NCBI GenBank assembly: GCA_902768715.1 | Contig: CACXMH010000020.1 | Location: 1 to 32,227, forward strand | Length of the DNA stretch: 32,227 nt | Reading direction: 5' to 3' | Source of the DNA: Fibrobacter succinogenes | GTDB taxonomy: Bacteria > Fibrobacterota > Fibrobacteria > Fibrobacterales > Fibrobacteraceae | Shown: positions 16,018 through 24,520 of the stretch, piece by piece | Position numbering within the stretch: the first letter of the stretch is position 1 | Layout of the letters: each line of letters begins with the position of its first letter | Program-made: the position numbers and the translations under genes | The notes under the pieces: model-generated | Databases searched by the model: none | Seen by the model: the letters and a program-made list of their open reading frames with translations, nothing else | Told to the model about the DNA's origin: nothing

Positions 16018-16052
16018 AGGGGAATATGTAGAAAATTTATATTTGGGTCACC

Positions 16053-16619
16053 ATGGGCGCTGTAAAAGAACCGGCCAAAGTCAAAATCATCGTTGGGATC
16101 CTGGCAAAGGACGCCGCCTCGGTAGAGTCCGTCCGCAGCACCCTCCGCAAGCGTTTTGGCGAAGAGGACCTGAACCTGGATCCCTTCCCCTTTACCTTTA
16201 CCAACTACTACAAAGAAGAAATCGGCGACGCCCCTGTGCGGGCCTTCTTCAGTTACGAGCCCCTGGTGGACCGCACCGAAATCGTAGATATCAAACTCTG
16301 GACCAACGACCTGGAACTTGAAATTGCTGAACGCGCGGGAACGCCGGGACTCCGCCCCGTGAACCTGGACCCGGGCTACATGACCCTGGGTCAGTTCTTC
16401 TTGGCCACCACCAAGGACCAACGGCAGCGGGTTTACATTGGCCGCGGGATTTTCGTGGAGCCCACCCTTTACTTTCAGGACGGTCATTTCCACCATTTCG
16501 ACTGGACCTACCGTGACTACCAGAGCGAAAAGTACATCGCCTACCTGGACCAGGTCCGCGCCCGCCTCGCCTACCAAATGAGCACAGGAAAGCCCTACAG
16601 ACTCAGAGGAACAAAATGA
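16053..16619 (+). CDS. DUF4416 family protein
   Basis: 188 residues that fit the DUF4416 pattern: KIIVGILAKD at the start, FTNYYKEEIGD, IVDIKLWTNDLELEIAE, PVNLDPGYMTL, FLATTKDQRQRVYIGRGIF and FDWTYRDYQS. The function of the family is not established. There is no Shine-Dalgarno sequence before the ATG; a TATATT at 16038-16043 would place a transcript start only a few nt before the ATG, so the mRNA may be leaderless. It overlaps the next gene by 4 nt (ATGA). Confidence 0.88.
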   Translation: MGAVKEPAKVKIIVGILAKDAASVESVRSTLRKRFGEEDLNLDPFPFTFTNYYKEEIGDAPVRAFFSYEPLVDRTEIVDIKLWTNDLELEIAERAGTPGLRPVNLDPGYMTLGQFFLATTKDQRQRVYIGRGIFVEPTLYFQDGHFHHFDWTYRDYQSEKYIAYLDQVRARLAYQMSTGKPYRLRGTK

Positions 16620-16987
16620 AAGCAGGAATCATCACCATCGTCCTCCTCATCATCAGCAACTTCTTCATGACCCTTGCCTGGTACGGCAACCTGAAACTGA
16701 AGGAAATGCACATCAGCACCGACTGGCCGCTGATTCTCGTGATTCTCGCCAGCTGGGGTATCGCCCTCATCGAATACTTCTTCATGATTCCCGCCAACAA
16801 CATCGGGAGCCGTATCAACGGCGGGCCCTACAGCCTGATGCAGCTGAAGATTATCCAAGAGGCCATTTCCCTCACGGTGTTTACCACCATGGCCATTACC
16901 ATGTTCCGCACCGAGACCCTCCAGTGGAACCACATCGTGGCCTTCGTGCTGGTCATCGGCGCCGTGTTCTTCGCGTTCTTGAAGTAA
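16616..16987 (+). CDS. DUF486 family small membrane protein (DMT-like)
   Basis: 123 residues, almost all hydrophobic, with four likely membrane helices (about 4-24, 37-58, 75-97, 103-122). The segments ISNFFMTLAWYGNLK, EYFFMIPANNIGS and YSLMQLKIIQEAISL match the DUF486 family, related to drug/metabolite-type transporters; the substrate is unknown. AGGA precedes the ATG, which overlaps the DUF4416 stop, so the two are translationally coupled. Confidence 0.92.
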   Translation: MKAGIITIVLLIISNFFMTLAWYGNLKLKEMHISTDWPLILVILASWGIALIEYFFMIPANNIGSRINGGPYSLMQLKIIQEAISLTVFTTMAITMFRTETLQWNHIVAFVLVIGAVFFAFLK

Positions 16988-17290
16988 CGTTTTTCATAAA
17001 AGGGGGATGCCTCCCCCTCGGTTGGGCCGCGCCCAACCTACCCCCTCTAGCGGGGAGAACCCCGCAACGCCCCCTAAATAATCCGAGTCTCAAGGGCACA
17101 GTCGCCTGCAAAAAAGGCCGTCAGTCGCAATTTCACTTCGTTCGTTGCTACCCTCCGGATTTTTTGCTTAGCAACTATGCCCTCTCGCCTCGAAAATGAG
17201 TTTCGCGACGCAGGAGGTTGCTCGGTCACGGTGTTCCCTCGCAACCACATGCTTTAACGTCATGGCAATCCACGAGCCACCATCTAGAAA
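16988..17290. other. 303-bp spacer with tandem hairpins between DUF486 gene and surface-protein gene
   Basis: No gene is supported. The first part holds three consecutive GC-rich hairpins (17001-17065). A further inverted repeat GTTGCTA/TAGCAAC spans 17144-17175. The rest has GC-rich mixed sequence typical of this genome's repeats and no obvious promoter. It separates convergent genes. Confidence 0.7.
17001..17065. repeat. Three tandem perfect hairpins
   Basis: AGGGGGA-tgcc-TCCCCCT (17001-17018), GGTTGGGC-cgc-GCCCAACC (17020-17038) and GCGGGG-agaa-CCCCGC (17050-17065) follow each other directly. None is followed by a T-run. They lie 13 nt past the DUF486 stop. Confidence 0.9.
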
Positions 17291-20080
17291 TTATTTGATG
17301 GTAATTCGTTGTGTTCGATCACCAACACGCACAAGGTAATTCCCAGCCATATTCAATGGAATATTGAAATCCGAAGACTCAACACGACCTTTCTTTAATA
17401 CTCGTCCCTGCATATCAAAGATTGCGTAAGCAAAGCCGACTTTCGCTCCTGAAATCTGCAAGTTACGATTAAATGTCATTACCGAGAATTGCACAATTGT
17501 AGATGCTAACACAGGCGTAGCACTTTCGCTAACATTCGAATTAACACCATAACCAGATGAATTCGAAACATAGTCTGTTCCACTAGCACTTGAATTGATT
17601 CCATTGCCAGAAGAATTCGAAATGTATCCTGTTCCACTTGAACTATTAACATTGGGGACAACAGACAATTTAATTACATACTGCTGCCCATTTATTGTTA
17701 GTGTTTCCGTATAGTTTGAGAAACTAGGATAATCGGGTACAGTTCCTGAAATAGCCAATTCATTTCCAGACCACCTTTCATTTAAGAAGTACATATTCCA
17801 GCTGTTACGTTGATAACCTTGGACATTTTTGAAAACGATTGTTTCGAGAGCCTCCCCTATGGCAACGGCCTGCTCTAATTTCCCGTCTACAACAACTTGC
17901 ATTGCAGAATTGCTTGAAGATGAGATTGTTGCCTTACTGGAACTGGATTTGACTACTCCACTGGAGCTACTCTTGGGATTTTCAATGTATCTTGCGATAA
18001 TTATAATATTTGCAGGCACCAAAATCTCATCGCCAGCAACGCCCAATCTAGTTTCCCCGTCATAATAAGCATCAAATGTATATCCATCCCTATCGGGAGC
18101 TTCAGGAAGAGTATAGTTTGCATCTTCTTCAACATTAACGCTCCCAATAGTTTCCCCATCTGCATTGACTATATCTACAGTATGGGTAACTAATTCCTCA
18201 AACAAAGCTTTTACAGTTAAGGCCTCCGTAACCCTACTAAACGATACATTCCAGCCAACAAATTTATGACCTTCGCGAGTAACATTTGTCGGCGCCACCG
18301 CTGCAGAACCGTAAGGAACCATTTGTTCATCAATAACCTCGGAGCCGTTCATAAAGGTCACTTTGTATTGAACCTTTGCAGAATCATAAGTTGCCTTATA
18401 GGTTGCCTCTCCAGTAACGACATCAAGCGCAGGAGTCCAGCCTTTGTGTGTATAGAGCCATTCAGCAGTTGCAGACCGAGTAGGCGTCTTACTACAACTT
18501 GGGGTTACGCCATAGTTAAAAGATTTACTTTCTATTTTTGACCCGTTGTAATCGTTGAATGTAATTGTATAGGAACGTAATGTTGAATCATAAACTGCAT
18601 AGTAGTCAAAATCTTCAACAGCATTCGTAGGCTCCACATTCCACCCTTTAAATGTATATGTGTATTTTGCCGTTGTGGCACGAGTCGGAGTTGCCCCGTC
18701 GTAACTAACAATACTACCATGTTGATATTGATGTGTTTCTAACAATGTAGATTGTGCGTCACTATTATAAAAATTAATTGTCCAAAAAACGTTACTCGCG
18801 TCAACATAGACCGCATTTACGGTTTGGTCAGAGGTAAAGACTGTTGATGGTTTGACTCTGACATCGTTTCCATTATACCACCCTGTAAAAACGTAACCTT
18901 CGGCTGGTTCCGGGTTTTCGGGGAATGTGACGAGTCCCTTATAATTGGTGTAGCGGTTACTTGTCGCCCCATCATCGTTGAATACAACCTTATAAATAGG
19001 CTTGTAATTGTCAGTTGCAAAAATTGGATATCCGTTTGTTCTACTCCAAACTTTGCTATTGGCGGCACCCCCGTTCATCGTATTTAAAATCCAAGCAAAT
19101 TGATCCGTCTGCATTTTTTCGGCAGTAGACGTAACCTTTGTATTATTTAGCCAATAAGTTGTTTTTCCAAAAGAATTTTTAATAAGGCCATTACTTGCCT
19201 CACCAGATATAAGGCCACTACTTGCACCATATGGATCCATTACATTATTTTCTACTACACTTGTTGTATAAATACTATTTATTATCAAGCCTCCATTCTC
19301 TCTCGAGATGTCATTTGAAAGATATTTAGCAATTACATTACCGGCCCCATTTCTTTTTATACTCGCTCGCAATTCTCCACTATTTTCACAATAACGAATA
19401 ATTCCCTGTTGATTATTTGTATAGGATATTCCTCCACCGTAACCATATACAGCGCCATTATTTACACAGTATTCAATCAACCCGTTATTTATTATCGAAA
19501 TTCCTGCCTTCGGGAGACTATGAACGTCCGAATCACCGATAATGCCTTCATTTACACAATTGCGAATAGTCCCGAAATTTTCATAGGCAATGCCTGCACC
19601 ATAACGAATCTTACTAAAATTAGTAATGTGGTCTATCAACCCATAATTTTGGGCAACAAATCCTTTTGAACTATAAAAATCTGAAGTTGTGCCATTATTG
19701 CTTTGTTGGATATACCCGTCATTTCTTTCCACTGTTATATTTTTCACTATACCACTTGAAGTGACCTTGTTTATGAATAGACGATTAAGATTCTTAATCG
19801 TTTGGCTGTTTCCGTCAATAACGCCCCCAAATGACTCAATTGTAATCCAATTTCCACCTTTGGCATCAATATCATTTGCTAAAATGGCGTTGATACCTGT
19901 CCTTCCGCCATTTACCTCTGCCGCAAACCAAGCCAGTTCATCAGCATTTGTAATTACATAGAACGACTTGCCATCTATTTTTCGCATATTTTCAGGCTCT
20001 GACGTAGAACCCGTCCATGCCGCCGCAAAGAGATTTGTGACAAAGAAGAGAATGACCAAACTCAGAAGAATACGATTCAT
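17291..20080 (-). CDS. Large exported surface protein with InlB-type repeats and C-terminal sorting-like module
   Basis: 929 residues from the ATG at 20080, preceded by GGAGG at 6 nt; an ATG 30 nt upstream has no such site. Order: signal peptide (about 1-19, ending LFA); an Asn/Gly-rich region to about 350 with repeated short strands (NGLIEYC, FGTIRNC, QGIIRYC) like GLUG/beta-helix adhesins; five copies of the InlB B-type/Listeria-Bacteroides repeat (about 360-695; GYVFTGWYNG, YTFKGWNVE, HKFVGWNVS and others); poly-Ser linker; a domain at about 727-810; a second Ser/Gly linker; and a C-terminal module (about 858-929) with FDMQGRVLKKGRV and AGNYLVRVG, typical of Fibrobacter secreted proteins and similar to type IX sorting domains. 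Probably a cell-surface binding protein. AT-rich compared with flanks. Confidence 0.9.
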   Translation of the reverse strand: MNRILLSLVILFFVTNLFAAAWTGSTSEPENMRKIDGKSFYVITNADELAWFAAEVNGGRTGINAILANDIDAKGGNWITIESFGGVIDGNSQTIKNLNRLFINKVTSSGIVKNITVERNDGYIQQSNNGTTSDFYSSKGFVAQNYGLIDHITNFSKIRYGAGIAYENFGTIRNCVNEGIIGDSDVHSLPKAGISIINNGLIEYCVNNGAVYGYGGGISYTNNQQGIIRYCENSGELRASIKRNGAGNVIAKYLSNDISRENGGLIINSIYTTSVVENNVMDPYGASSGLISGEASNGLIKNSFGKTTYWLNNTKVTSTAEKMQTDQFAWILNTMNGGAANSKVWSRTNGYPIFATDNYKPIYKVVFNDDGATSNRYTNYKGLVTFPENPEPAEGYVFTGWYNGNDVRVKPSTVFTSDQTVNAVYVDASNVFWTINFYNSDAQSTLLETHQYQHGSIVSYDGATPTRATTAKYTYTFKGWNVEPTNAVEDFDYYAVYDSTLRSYTITFNDYNGSKIESKSFNYGVTPSCSKTPTRSATAEWLYTHKGWTPALDVVTGEATYKATYDSAKVQYKVTFMNGSEVIDEQMVPYGSAAVAPTNVTREGHKFVGWNVSFSRVTEALTVKALFEELVTHTVDIVNADGETIGSVNVEEDANYTLPEAPDRDGYTFDAYYDGETRLGVAGDEILVPANIIIIARYIENPKSSSSGVVKSSSSKATISSSSNSAMQVVVDGKLEQAVAIGEALETIVFKNVQGYQRNSWNMYFLNERWSGNELAISGTVPDYPSFSNYTETLTINGQQYVIKLSVVPNVNSSSGTGYISNSSGNGINSSASGTDYVSNSSGYGVNSNVSESATPVLASTIVQFSVMTFNRNLQISGAKVGFAYAIFDMQGRVLKKGRVESSDFNIPLNMAGNYLVRVGDRTQRITIK

Positions 20081-20096
20081 TTTCAGCCTCCTATAT

Positions 20097-20540
20097 TTAT
20101 TCTTTCCCATTCAGAACATTATTTTTCATCAAATTGCATTTAATTATCTCAACATCACGATCATGATTGCGACATATTCTTTTTTTGCTGCCAAATTCAT
20201 CATAACGAATAATTACCAACTTTATTCCGTGATTAGGCAATTCTTCTTCTCGGAGTCGGTCATACATTTTCCTTTGTTCTCCACGAGTAATTCCACAGCA
20301 GGTCATCTTCCTGTCAAAGAAAGGAACGGGTTTTATGTGTTGTCTTTCCCAATATTCAATAACAAGATTTAATTCTTCATAATAAGCATCAACTGGAAGT
20401 TTGTGTCCATTACACCCTTCAAGAAAATCAAATCTATGCTGCCTTAAGGCTTTTCTCCCTAAGATTTCATCACAGAGATCGATGACATAATATTCATCAG
20501 ATCTTTCTCTTTTCTTTCCATTTCTTGAGTTGTATGTCAT
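20097..20540 (-). CDS. Small PD-(D/E)XK endonuclease-like protein
   Basis: 147 residues from the ATG at 20540, which has GGAGG 5 nt upstream. The core reads LPVDAYYEELNLVIEYWERQH, matching the Asp ... Glu-x-x-x-x-Gln-His layout of PD-(D/E)XK nucleases of the Vsr/DUF559-like type (acidic Asp before a strand, Glu at the end of the next). Later segments include KMTCCGITRGEQRKMYDRLR and a strand LVIIRYDEF. Such proteins cut or nick DNA; substrate and partner are unknown. It ends 16 nt before the surface-protein gene on the same strand, so both may share one transcript. AT-rich; a transferred gene is likely. The family call is by eye. Confidence 0.7.
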   Translation of the reverse strand: MTYNSRNGKKRERSDEYYVIDLCDEILGRKALRQHRFDFLEGCNGHKLPVDAYYEELNLVIEYWERQHIKPVPFFDRKMTCCGITRGEQRKMYDRLREEELPNHGIKLVIIRYDEFGSKKRICRNHDRDVEIIKCNLMKNNVLNGKE

Positions 20541-20718
20541 AACAACCTCCATTTGCTAAACCCCGTAGAGTTTCGCTTTGTTCCACGAAAAACTGTGCCT
20601 TTTGCATGGATACAAAAAAGGCGCAAGCCGTTGCATTTATCACTCTGAGGCTCTGCAATGCCTGTACAAGATAAACGCAAACGACCCACGCCCCAAATGG
20701 GCGACAACAGGATTATTG

Positions 20719-20754
20719 AGATTGCTTCGTCACCTTACGGTTTCTCGCAATGAC
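20719..20754. repeat. Dispersed palindromic repeat (AGATTGCTTCGTC ... CGCAATGACA)
   Basis: The ends ATTGC and GCAAT are inverted, with the outer ATGACA end shared with the copies at 22752 and 6049. The interior TTCGTCACCTTACGGTTTCTC is the common form of this bacterial intergenic repeat. Confidence 0.65.
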
Positions 20755-21170
20755 AATACCTTATGCCGAAATACGCAAAACGCACCGCAGAGTTGCAGCG
20801 GAATAAACGTATTCACGTGAGTGTTCGCCTTGCTCTCTTGTACGTGAAATTTGCAGATTTCAGAGCGAGAACAAGAGCTAAACTCTCTAATATGTCACCC
20901 TAAATATACTTTCAAATTAGCGGAAACGAGTAATATTTTACCAAAAGACTGAGAAAAAAACGCAAAATCAAGGATAATTAAGTGGCAAAAAGATAGTCCA
21001 ATTTGGAATATTCATATCATTTATGTCAAGCCGTAATTGCTACATTATGGATATTGGCCGTTCGGCTTTGTTGTCGGGAATTCCGACCTTTCCCATATCC
21101 CCCGACAGGGGCCCGCAAGGGACATGCGTTCCATAGGATAGGCTATGGATATACCGAAATTTTTGGCAAA

Positions 21171-21189
21171 TGTCGCAAAATATGCGACA
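21171..21189. repeat. Perfect palindrome TGTCGCA-n5-TGCGACA
   Basis: Seven-bp arms around AAATA, ending 17 bp before the -35 of the abiE promoter. It could be a protein-binding site; nothing else in the window repeats it. Confidence 0.6.
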
Positions 21190-21200
21190 GTTGTCGGCAA

Positions 21201-21256
21201 ATATGTTTACTTTTTACACGAAATTATATATATTCTCGTTATAAAAGTAAACATAT
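21201..21256 (+). promoter_or_regulatory. abiE promoter inside a 14-bp inverted repeat (candidate AbiEi operator)
   Basis: TTTACT (21206-21211), a 17-nt spacer and TATATT (21229-21234) make a good promoter. Perfect inverted arms ATATGTTTACTTTT (21201-21214) and AAAAGTAAACATAT (21243-21256) lie over the -35 and just past the expected start site. AbiEi antitoxins are known to bind inverted repeats in their own promoter and repress it. Confidence 0.8.
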
Positions 21257-21270
21257 ACAAGGAAATCCCC

Positions 21271-21858
21271 ATGAAGGACTGCGTATTCAAAGCAATAAAA
21301 AAACACGGGAATCTTCTAACTACCGATATGGCTATACGCAGCGGTGTTTCCAAAACAATGCTTGCGAGGTATGTAGATAAGGGAGAATTGATCCATGTCC
21401 GCCATGGACTTTACGCTCTCCCCGATTCAATAATCGACAACATGTACGCGATTCATCTTCAGAATCCAAGCATTATATTCTCACATGAAAGCGCACTATT
21501 TCTGAATGGTTTCGCCGAAAGAACCCCCTTCGTACATTCAATAACCATCCGCTCCGACAAGGTTGTTCCCCAATCCATCAAGGAACAGTGCTCTTGCTTT
21601 TATATAAAGCCTGAATTCTTGGAAACAGGTTTAACCCAACGAAAAACAACTTTTGGCAACCCCGTTCCTTGTTACGATGCAGAACGAACTCTTTGCGACA
21701 TTCTAAGAAGTCGCCGACGGATTGATGACGAAACGGTTATTGCAGCTATTAAGAATTACGCAAAAATGACGCAAAAAGACTTGTTTAAGCTCTACGATTA
21801 TGCGACAAGGCTCTCCATTCTCTCAGCAGTCCAACAATATATGGAGGTCCTTGTTTGA
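21271..21858 (+). CDS. abiEi: AbiEi-type antitoxin / transcriptional repressor
   Basis: 195 residues from the ATG at 21271 with AAGGA 7 nt upstream; the longer frame from 21145 would start before the promoter. Residues about 1-50 are a winged-helix domain with GNLLTTDMAIRSGVSKTM and RHGLYALPD, as in AbiEi. The C-terminal domain has SHESALFLNGFAERTP and a helix with YDAERTLCDILRSRRRID, typical of the family. AbiEi represses the operon and neutralises AbiEii (type IV toxin-antitoxin). It overlaps abiEii by 4 nt. AT-rich relative to the surrounding core genes, which suggests horizontal gain. Confidence 0.9.
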   Translation: MKDCVFKAIKKHGNLLTTDMAIRSGVSKTMLARYVDKGELIHVRHGLYALPDSIIDNMYAIHLQNPSIIFSHESALFLNGFAERTPFVHSITIRSDKVVPQSIKEQCSCFYIKPEFLETGLTQRKTTFGNPVPCYDAERTLCDILRSRRRIDDETVIAAIKNYAKMTQKDLFKLYDYATRLSILSAVQQYMEVLV

Positions 21859-22703
21859 AGCAAAGAACCCCAAATGCGACACGCTTAAAAGCCCGAATTA
21901 ATGCCTATGCAAAATACAATGCTATACCTGCACAGGTCGTTTTGCAAAATTTCATGTTCGAACGTATCGCCGAAAGGATTGCCCGCTCCAGATTTGCACC
22001 GAATTTCATTCTAAAGGGAGGATTACTACTATCCTCTATGCTAGGGCTCGATAAGCGCTCCACAATGGATATGGACACAACCATTGTAGGCCTCCCACTA
22101 ACAGAAGATAAAATCGCAGAAGTCATACAAGAAATTCTAAGCGAGCCACTGAATGACAACGTCACATTTGAAATCGTCTCATCGACCCCAATCAGAAAAG
22201 ACGATGTCTATGGCGGTTTTTGCCTTAAACTAAATGCTGTATACGAATCTGTGATTACGCCTATTTTCATTGACATAACTACAGGCGATTCCATTGTTCC
22301 GGGACCCGTTAAGTTTGGATATCGTAAAATCTTCGATGATGAACTTTTTCTTGTATATTCATACCCCATAGAGACAATTCTAGCAGAAAAACTTGAAACA
22401 ATTGTAACGAGAGGAATATTCAACAAACGCCCCCGTGACTACTACGATGTCTATACGCTCACGAAGTCGGTCCAATATGACATACCGACTTTGAGTCGCG
22501 CATTACTTGCGACAGCGGAGCACCGCAAGACAAAGGACTTGGTGACGCAGGAATACTCGCAGCGGATGGACATTATCGAACATAGCGACGACATACGCCA
22601 CCAATGGGAAAAATACAGCAAGACCTTCAGTTATGCTAAGGGTATCCCGTTTGAAACAGTTGTTGGATCAGTACGAAATCTGCTAGAAAGCGTTCTTGCC
22701 TAG
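21855..22703 (+). CDS. abiEii: AbiEii nucleotidyltransferase toxin
   Basis: 282 residues. The start is TTG at 21855-21857, overlapping the abiEi TGA, with GGAGG 7 nt upstream; no ATG fits. Motif I ILKGG (residues 52-56), motif II RSTMDMD (68-74), the YPIETILAEKLETI segment near 175 and the RPRDYYDVYTL segment near 195 match the DUF1814/AbiEii nucleotidyltransferases. The family adds nucleotides to RNA (tRNA in characterised members) and stops growth, giving phage protection. All key motifs are intact, so the toxin is probably active and held in check by AbiEi. Confidence 0.92.
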   Translation: MKQRTPNATRLKARINAYAKYNAIPAQVVLQNFMFERIAERIARSRFAPNFILKGGLLLSSMLGLDKRSTMDMDTTIVGLPLTEDKIAEVIQEILSEPLNDNVTFEIVSSTPIRKDDVYGGFCLKLNAVYESVITPIFIDITTGDSIVPGPVKFGYRKIFDDELFLVYSYPIETILAEKLETIVTRGIFNKRPRDYYDVYTLTKSVQYDIPTLSRALLATAEHRKTKDLVTQEYSQRMDIIEHSDDIRHQWEKYSKTFSYAKGIPFETVVGSVRNLLESVLA

Positions 22704-22720
22704 CCTACTCAACAGAAAAG

Positions 22721-22739
22721 CCCTCGGCTAAGCCGAGGG
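22721..22739. terminator. Hairpin after abiEii
   Basis: CCCTCGGC-taa-GCCGAGGG is a perfect 8-bp stem 17 nt past the abiEii stop. The plus-strand T-run is poor; on the minus strand a short T-run follows. It may end the abiE transcript or be part of the repeat cluster. Confidence 0.5.
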
Positions 22740-22751
22740 ACAAAATTTATT

Positions 22752-22779
22752 GGAGATCCCCGCCTTCGCGGGGATGACA
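22752..22779. repeat. Compact dispersed palindromic repeat (GGAGATCCCCGC ... GCGGGGATGACA)
   Basis: The stem CCCCGC-ctt-CGCGGGG and flanking GGAGAT/ATGACA ends match a widespread bacterial intergenic repeat. Related ends occur at 6049-6098. It lies in the abiEii-mdh convergent spacer. Confidence 0.85.
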
Positions 22780-22801
22780 TTCTACAAATTACCCGTGAGC
22801 G

Positions 22802-22827
22802 AAAAACGACCGGTATTAACCGGTCGT
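22802..22827 (-). terminator. Rho-independent terminator of mdh
   Basis: On the minus strand ACGACCGGT-taat-ACCGGTCGT is a perfect 9-bp stem followed by TTTTT, 61 nt past the mdh stop. Confidence 0.9.
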
Positions 22828-22887
22828 GTTCGCGAGAGCGAGGGCTAACCAGAGAAGCATTTCCCGAGTTTAGCCTGAGCGGTCTTA

Positions 22888-23844
<957 letters not shown>

Positions 23845-23871
23845 TTAAGGTAATTAGATTTTTACGCATCA

Positions 23872-23900
23872 AATATAGACAAAAATCGGCCAACAGACAA
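23872..23900 (-). promoter_or_regulatory. mdh promoter
   Basis: On the minus strand TTGTCT, a 17-nt spacer and TATATT, with the start site expected about 35 nt before the ATG. The -10 lies in a 12-bp sequence, CTATATTTGATG, that is repeated in inverse at 23912-23923 facing the divergent gene. Confidence 0.75.
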
Positions 23901-23949
23901 CGCAAATGAGACTATATTTGATGAAAAAAGGAACCTGCCCCTAATTACC

Positions 23950-24519
23950 ATGCCCACACTCGTCCTTTCCGACATCCACGGCTCCGCCTACGCCTGCAAG
24001 ATGGCGCTGTCCTACCTCGAAAAATTCCGCAGCGACCGCATATTCCTGCTGGGGGACCTTCTGTACCACGGCCCAAGGAACCCGCTCCCCGGCGGACACG
24101 ACCCGCAAGGCGTCGCCGAACTGCTCGGCCCCCTCAAGGGCATCATCACCGCCGTCCGCGGAAACTGCGACGCCGAAGTGGACCAGATGGTGCTGGGATT
24201 CCCATGCCTTGCGGACTTTGCCGAAATCGAAGAAGGCGGCCTGAAAATCTTCTTGAGCCACGGCCACCTCTACGACCCCTACCTGTTCAGCCACTACAAG
24301 GCCGACGTATATTTCTCGGGCCACACGCACATCTTTACTGTCGAAACCAACGTGGACGGGGTCTATTGCCTGAACCCGGGCTCCACGAGCCTCCCCAAGG
24401 GCGGAAACCCGCCGACCTTCGGGCTCTACGAACCTGCCGCTCCCGGTCATACGGCCCGCTTCAGTGTCCACCACCTGGAAACCGGCTCGGAACTGGCTGC
24501 TATTGAAATCGTGAAATAA
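23950..24519 (+). CDS. yfcE: YfcE-type metallophosphodiesterase
   Basis: 189 residues with the calcineurin-like metal ligands in order: SDIHG (residues 7-11), LGDLLYHGPRN, the GNCDAEVDQ segment, SHGHLYDP and SGHTHIF, closing with NPGSTSLPKGG. These fit the YfcE/MJ0936 phosphodiesterases, which hydrolyse phosphodiesters in vitro; the natural substrate is not known. It is divergent from mdh. A TATATT at 23913-23918 could be its -10, with the matching half of the mdh inverted repeat. The nearest GGA is 19 nt before the ATG, so the ribosome site is weak. It is followed after 1 nt by the next gene. Confidence 0.9.
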   Translation: MPTLVLSDIHGSAYACKMALSYLEKFRSDRIFLLGDLLYHGPRNPLPGGHDPQGVAELLGPLKGIITAVRGNCDAEVDQMVLGFPCLADFAEIEEGGLKIFLSHGHLYDPYLFSHYKADVYFSGHTHIFTVETNVDGVYCLNPGSTSLPKGGNPPTFGLYEPAAPGHTARFSVHHLETGSELAAIEIVK

Positions 24520-24520
24520 T

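Larger units (their letters stand above)
20541..21270. other. 730-bp AT-rich structured spacer between the nuclease-like gene and abiEi
   Basis: No gene is supported. It holds a GCCTTTT/AAAAGGC inverted repeat (20597-20622), a dispersed palindromic repeat (20719-20754), nested inverted repeats CTCTTGT/ACAAGAG (20835-20877) around TGAAAT/ATTTCA, then GTCGG/CCGAC (21073-21087), CCATAG/CTATGG (21131-21148), TGTCGCA/TGCGACA (21171-21189) and the abiE promoter/operator. Two open frames in it are repeat-derived. Confidence 0.7.

Noticed and set aside
17144-17175. Integron attC-like site (GTTGCTA ... TAGCAAC)
   Set aside because: The core does not fit GTTRRRY/RYYYAAC, and there is no integrase or cassette.
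20578-20820. An 80-codon open frame in the spacer before abiE
   Set aside because: It is built from a dispersed repeat (the RLLRHLTVSRNDN phrase is typical of such false frames).
21145-21270. Longer AbiEi starting at 21145
   Set aside because: The extra residues are encoded by the promoter and operator; the ATG at 21271 has the ribosome-binding site.
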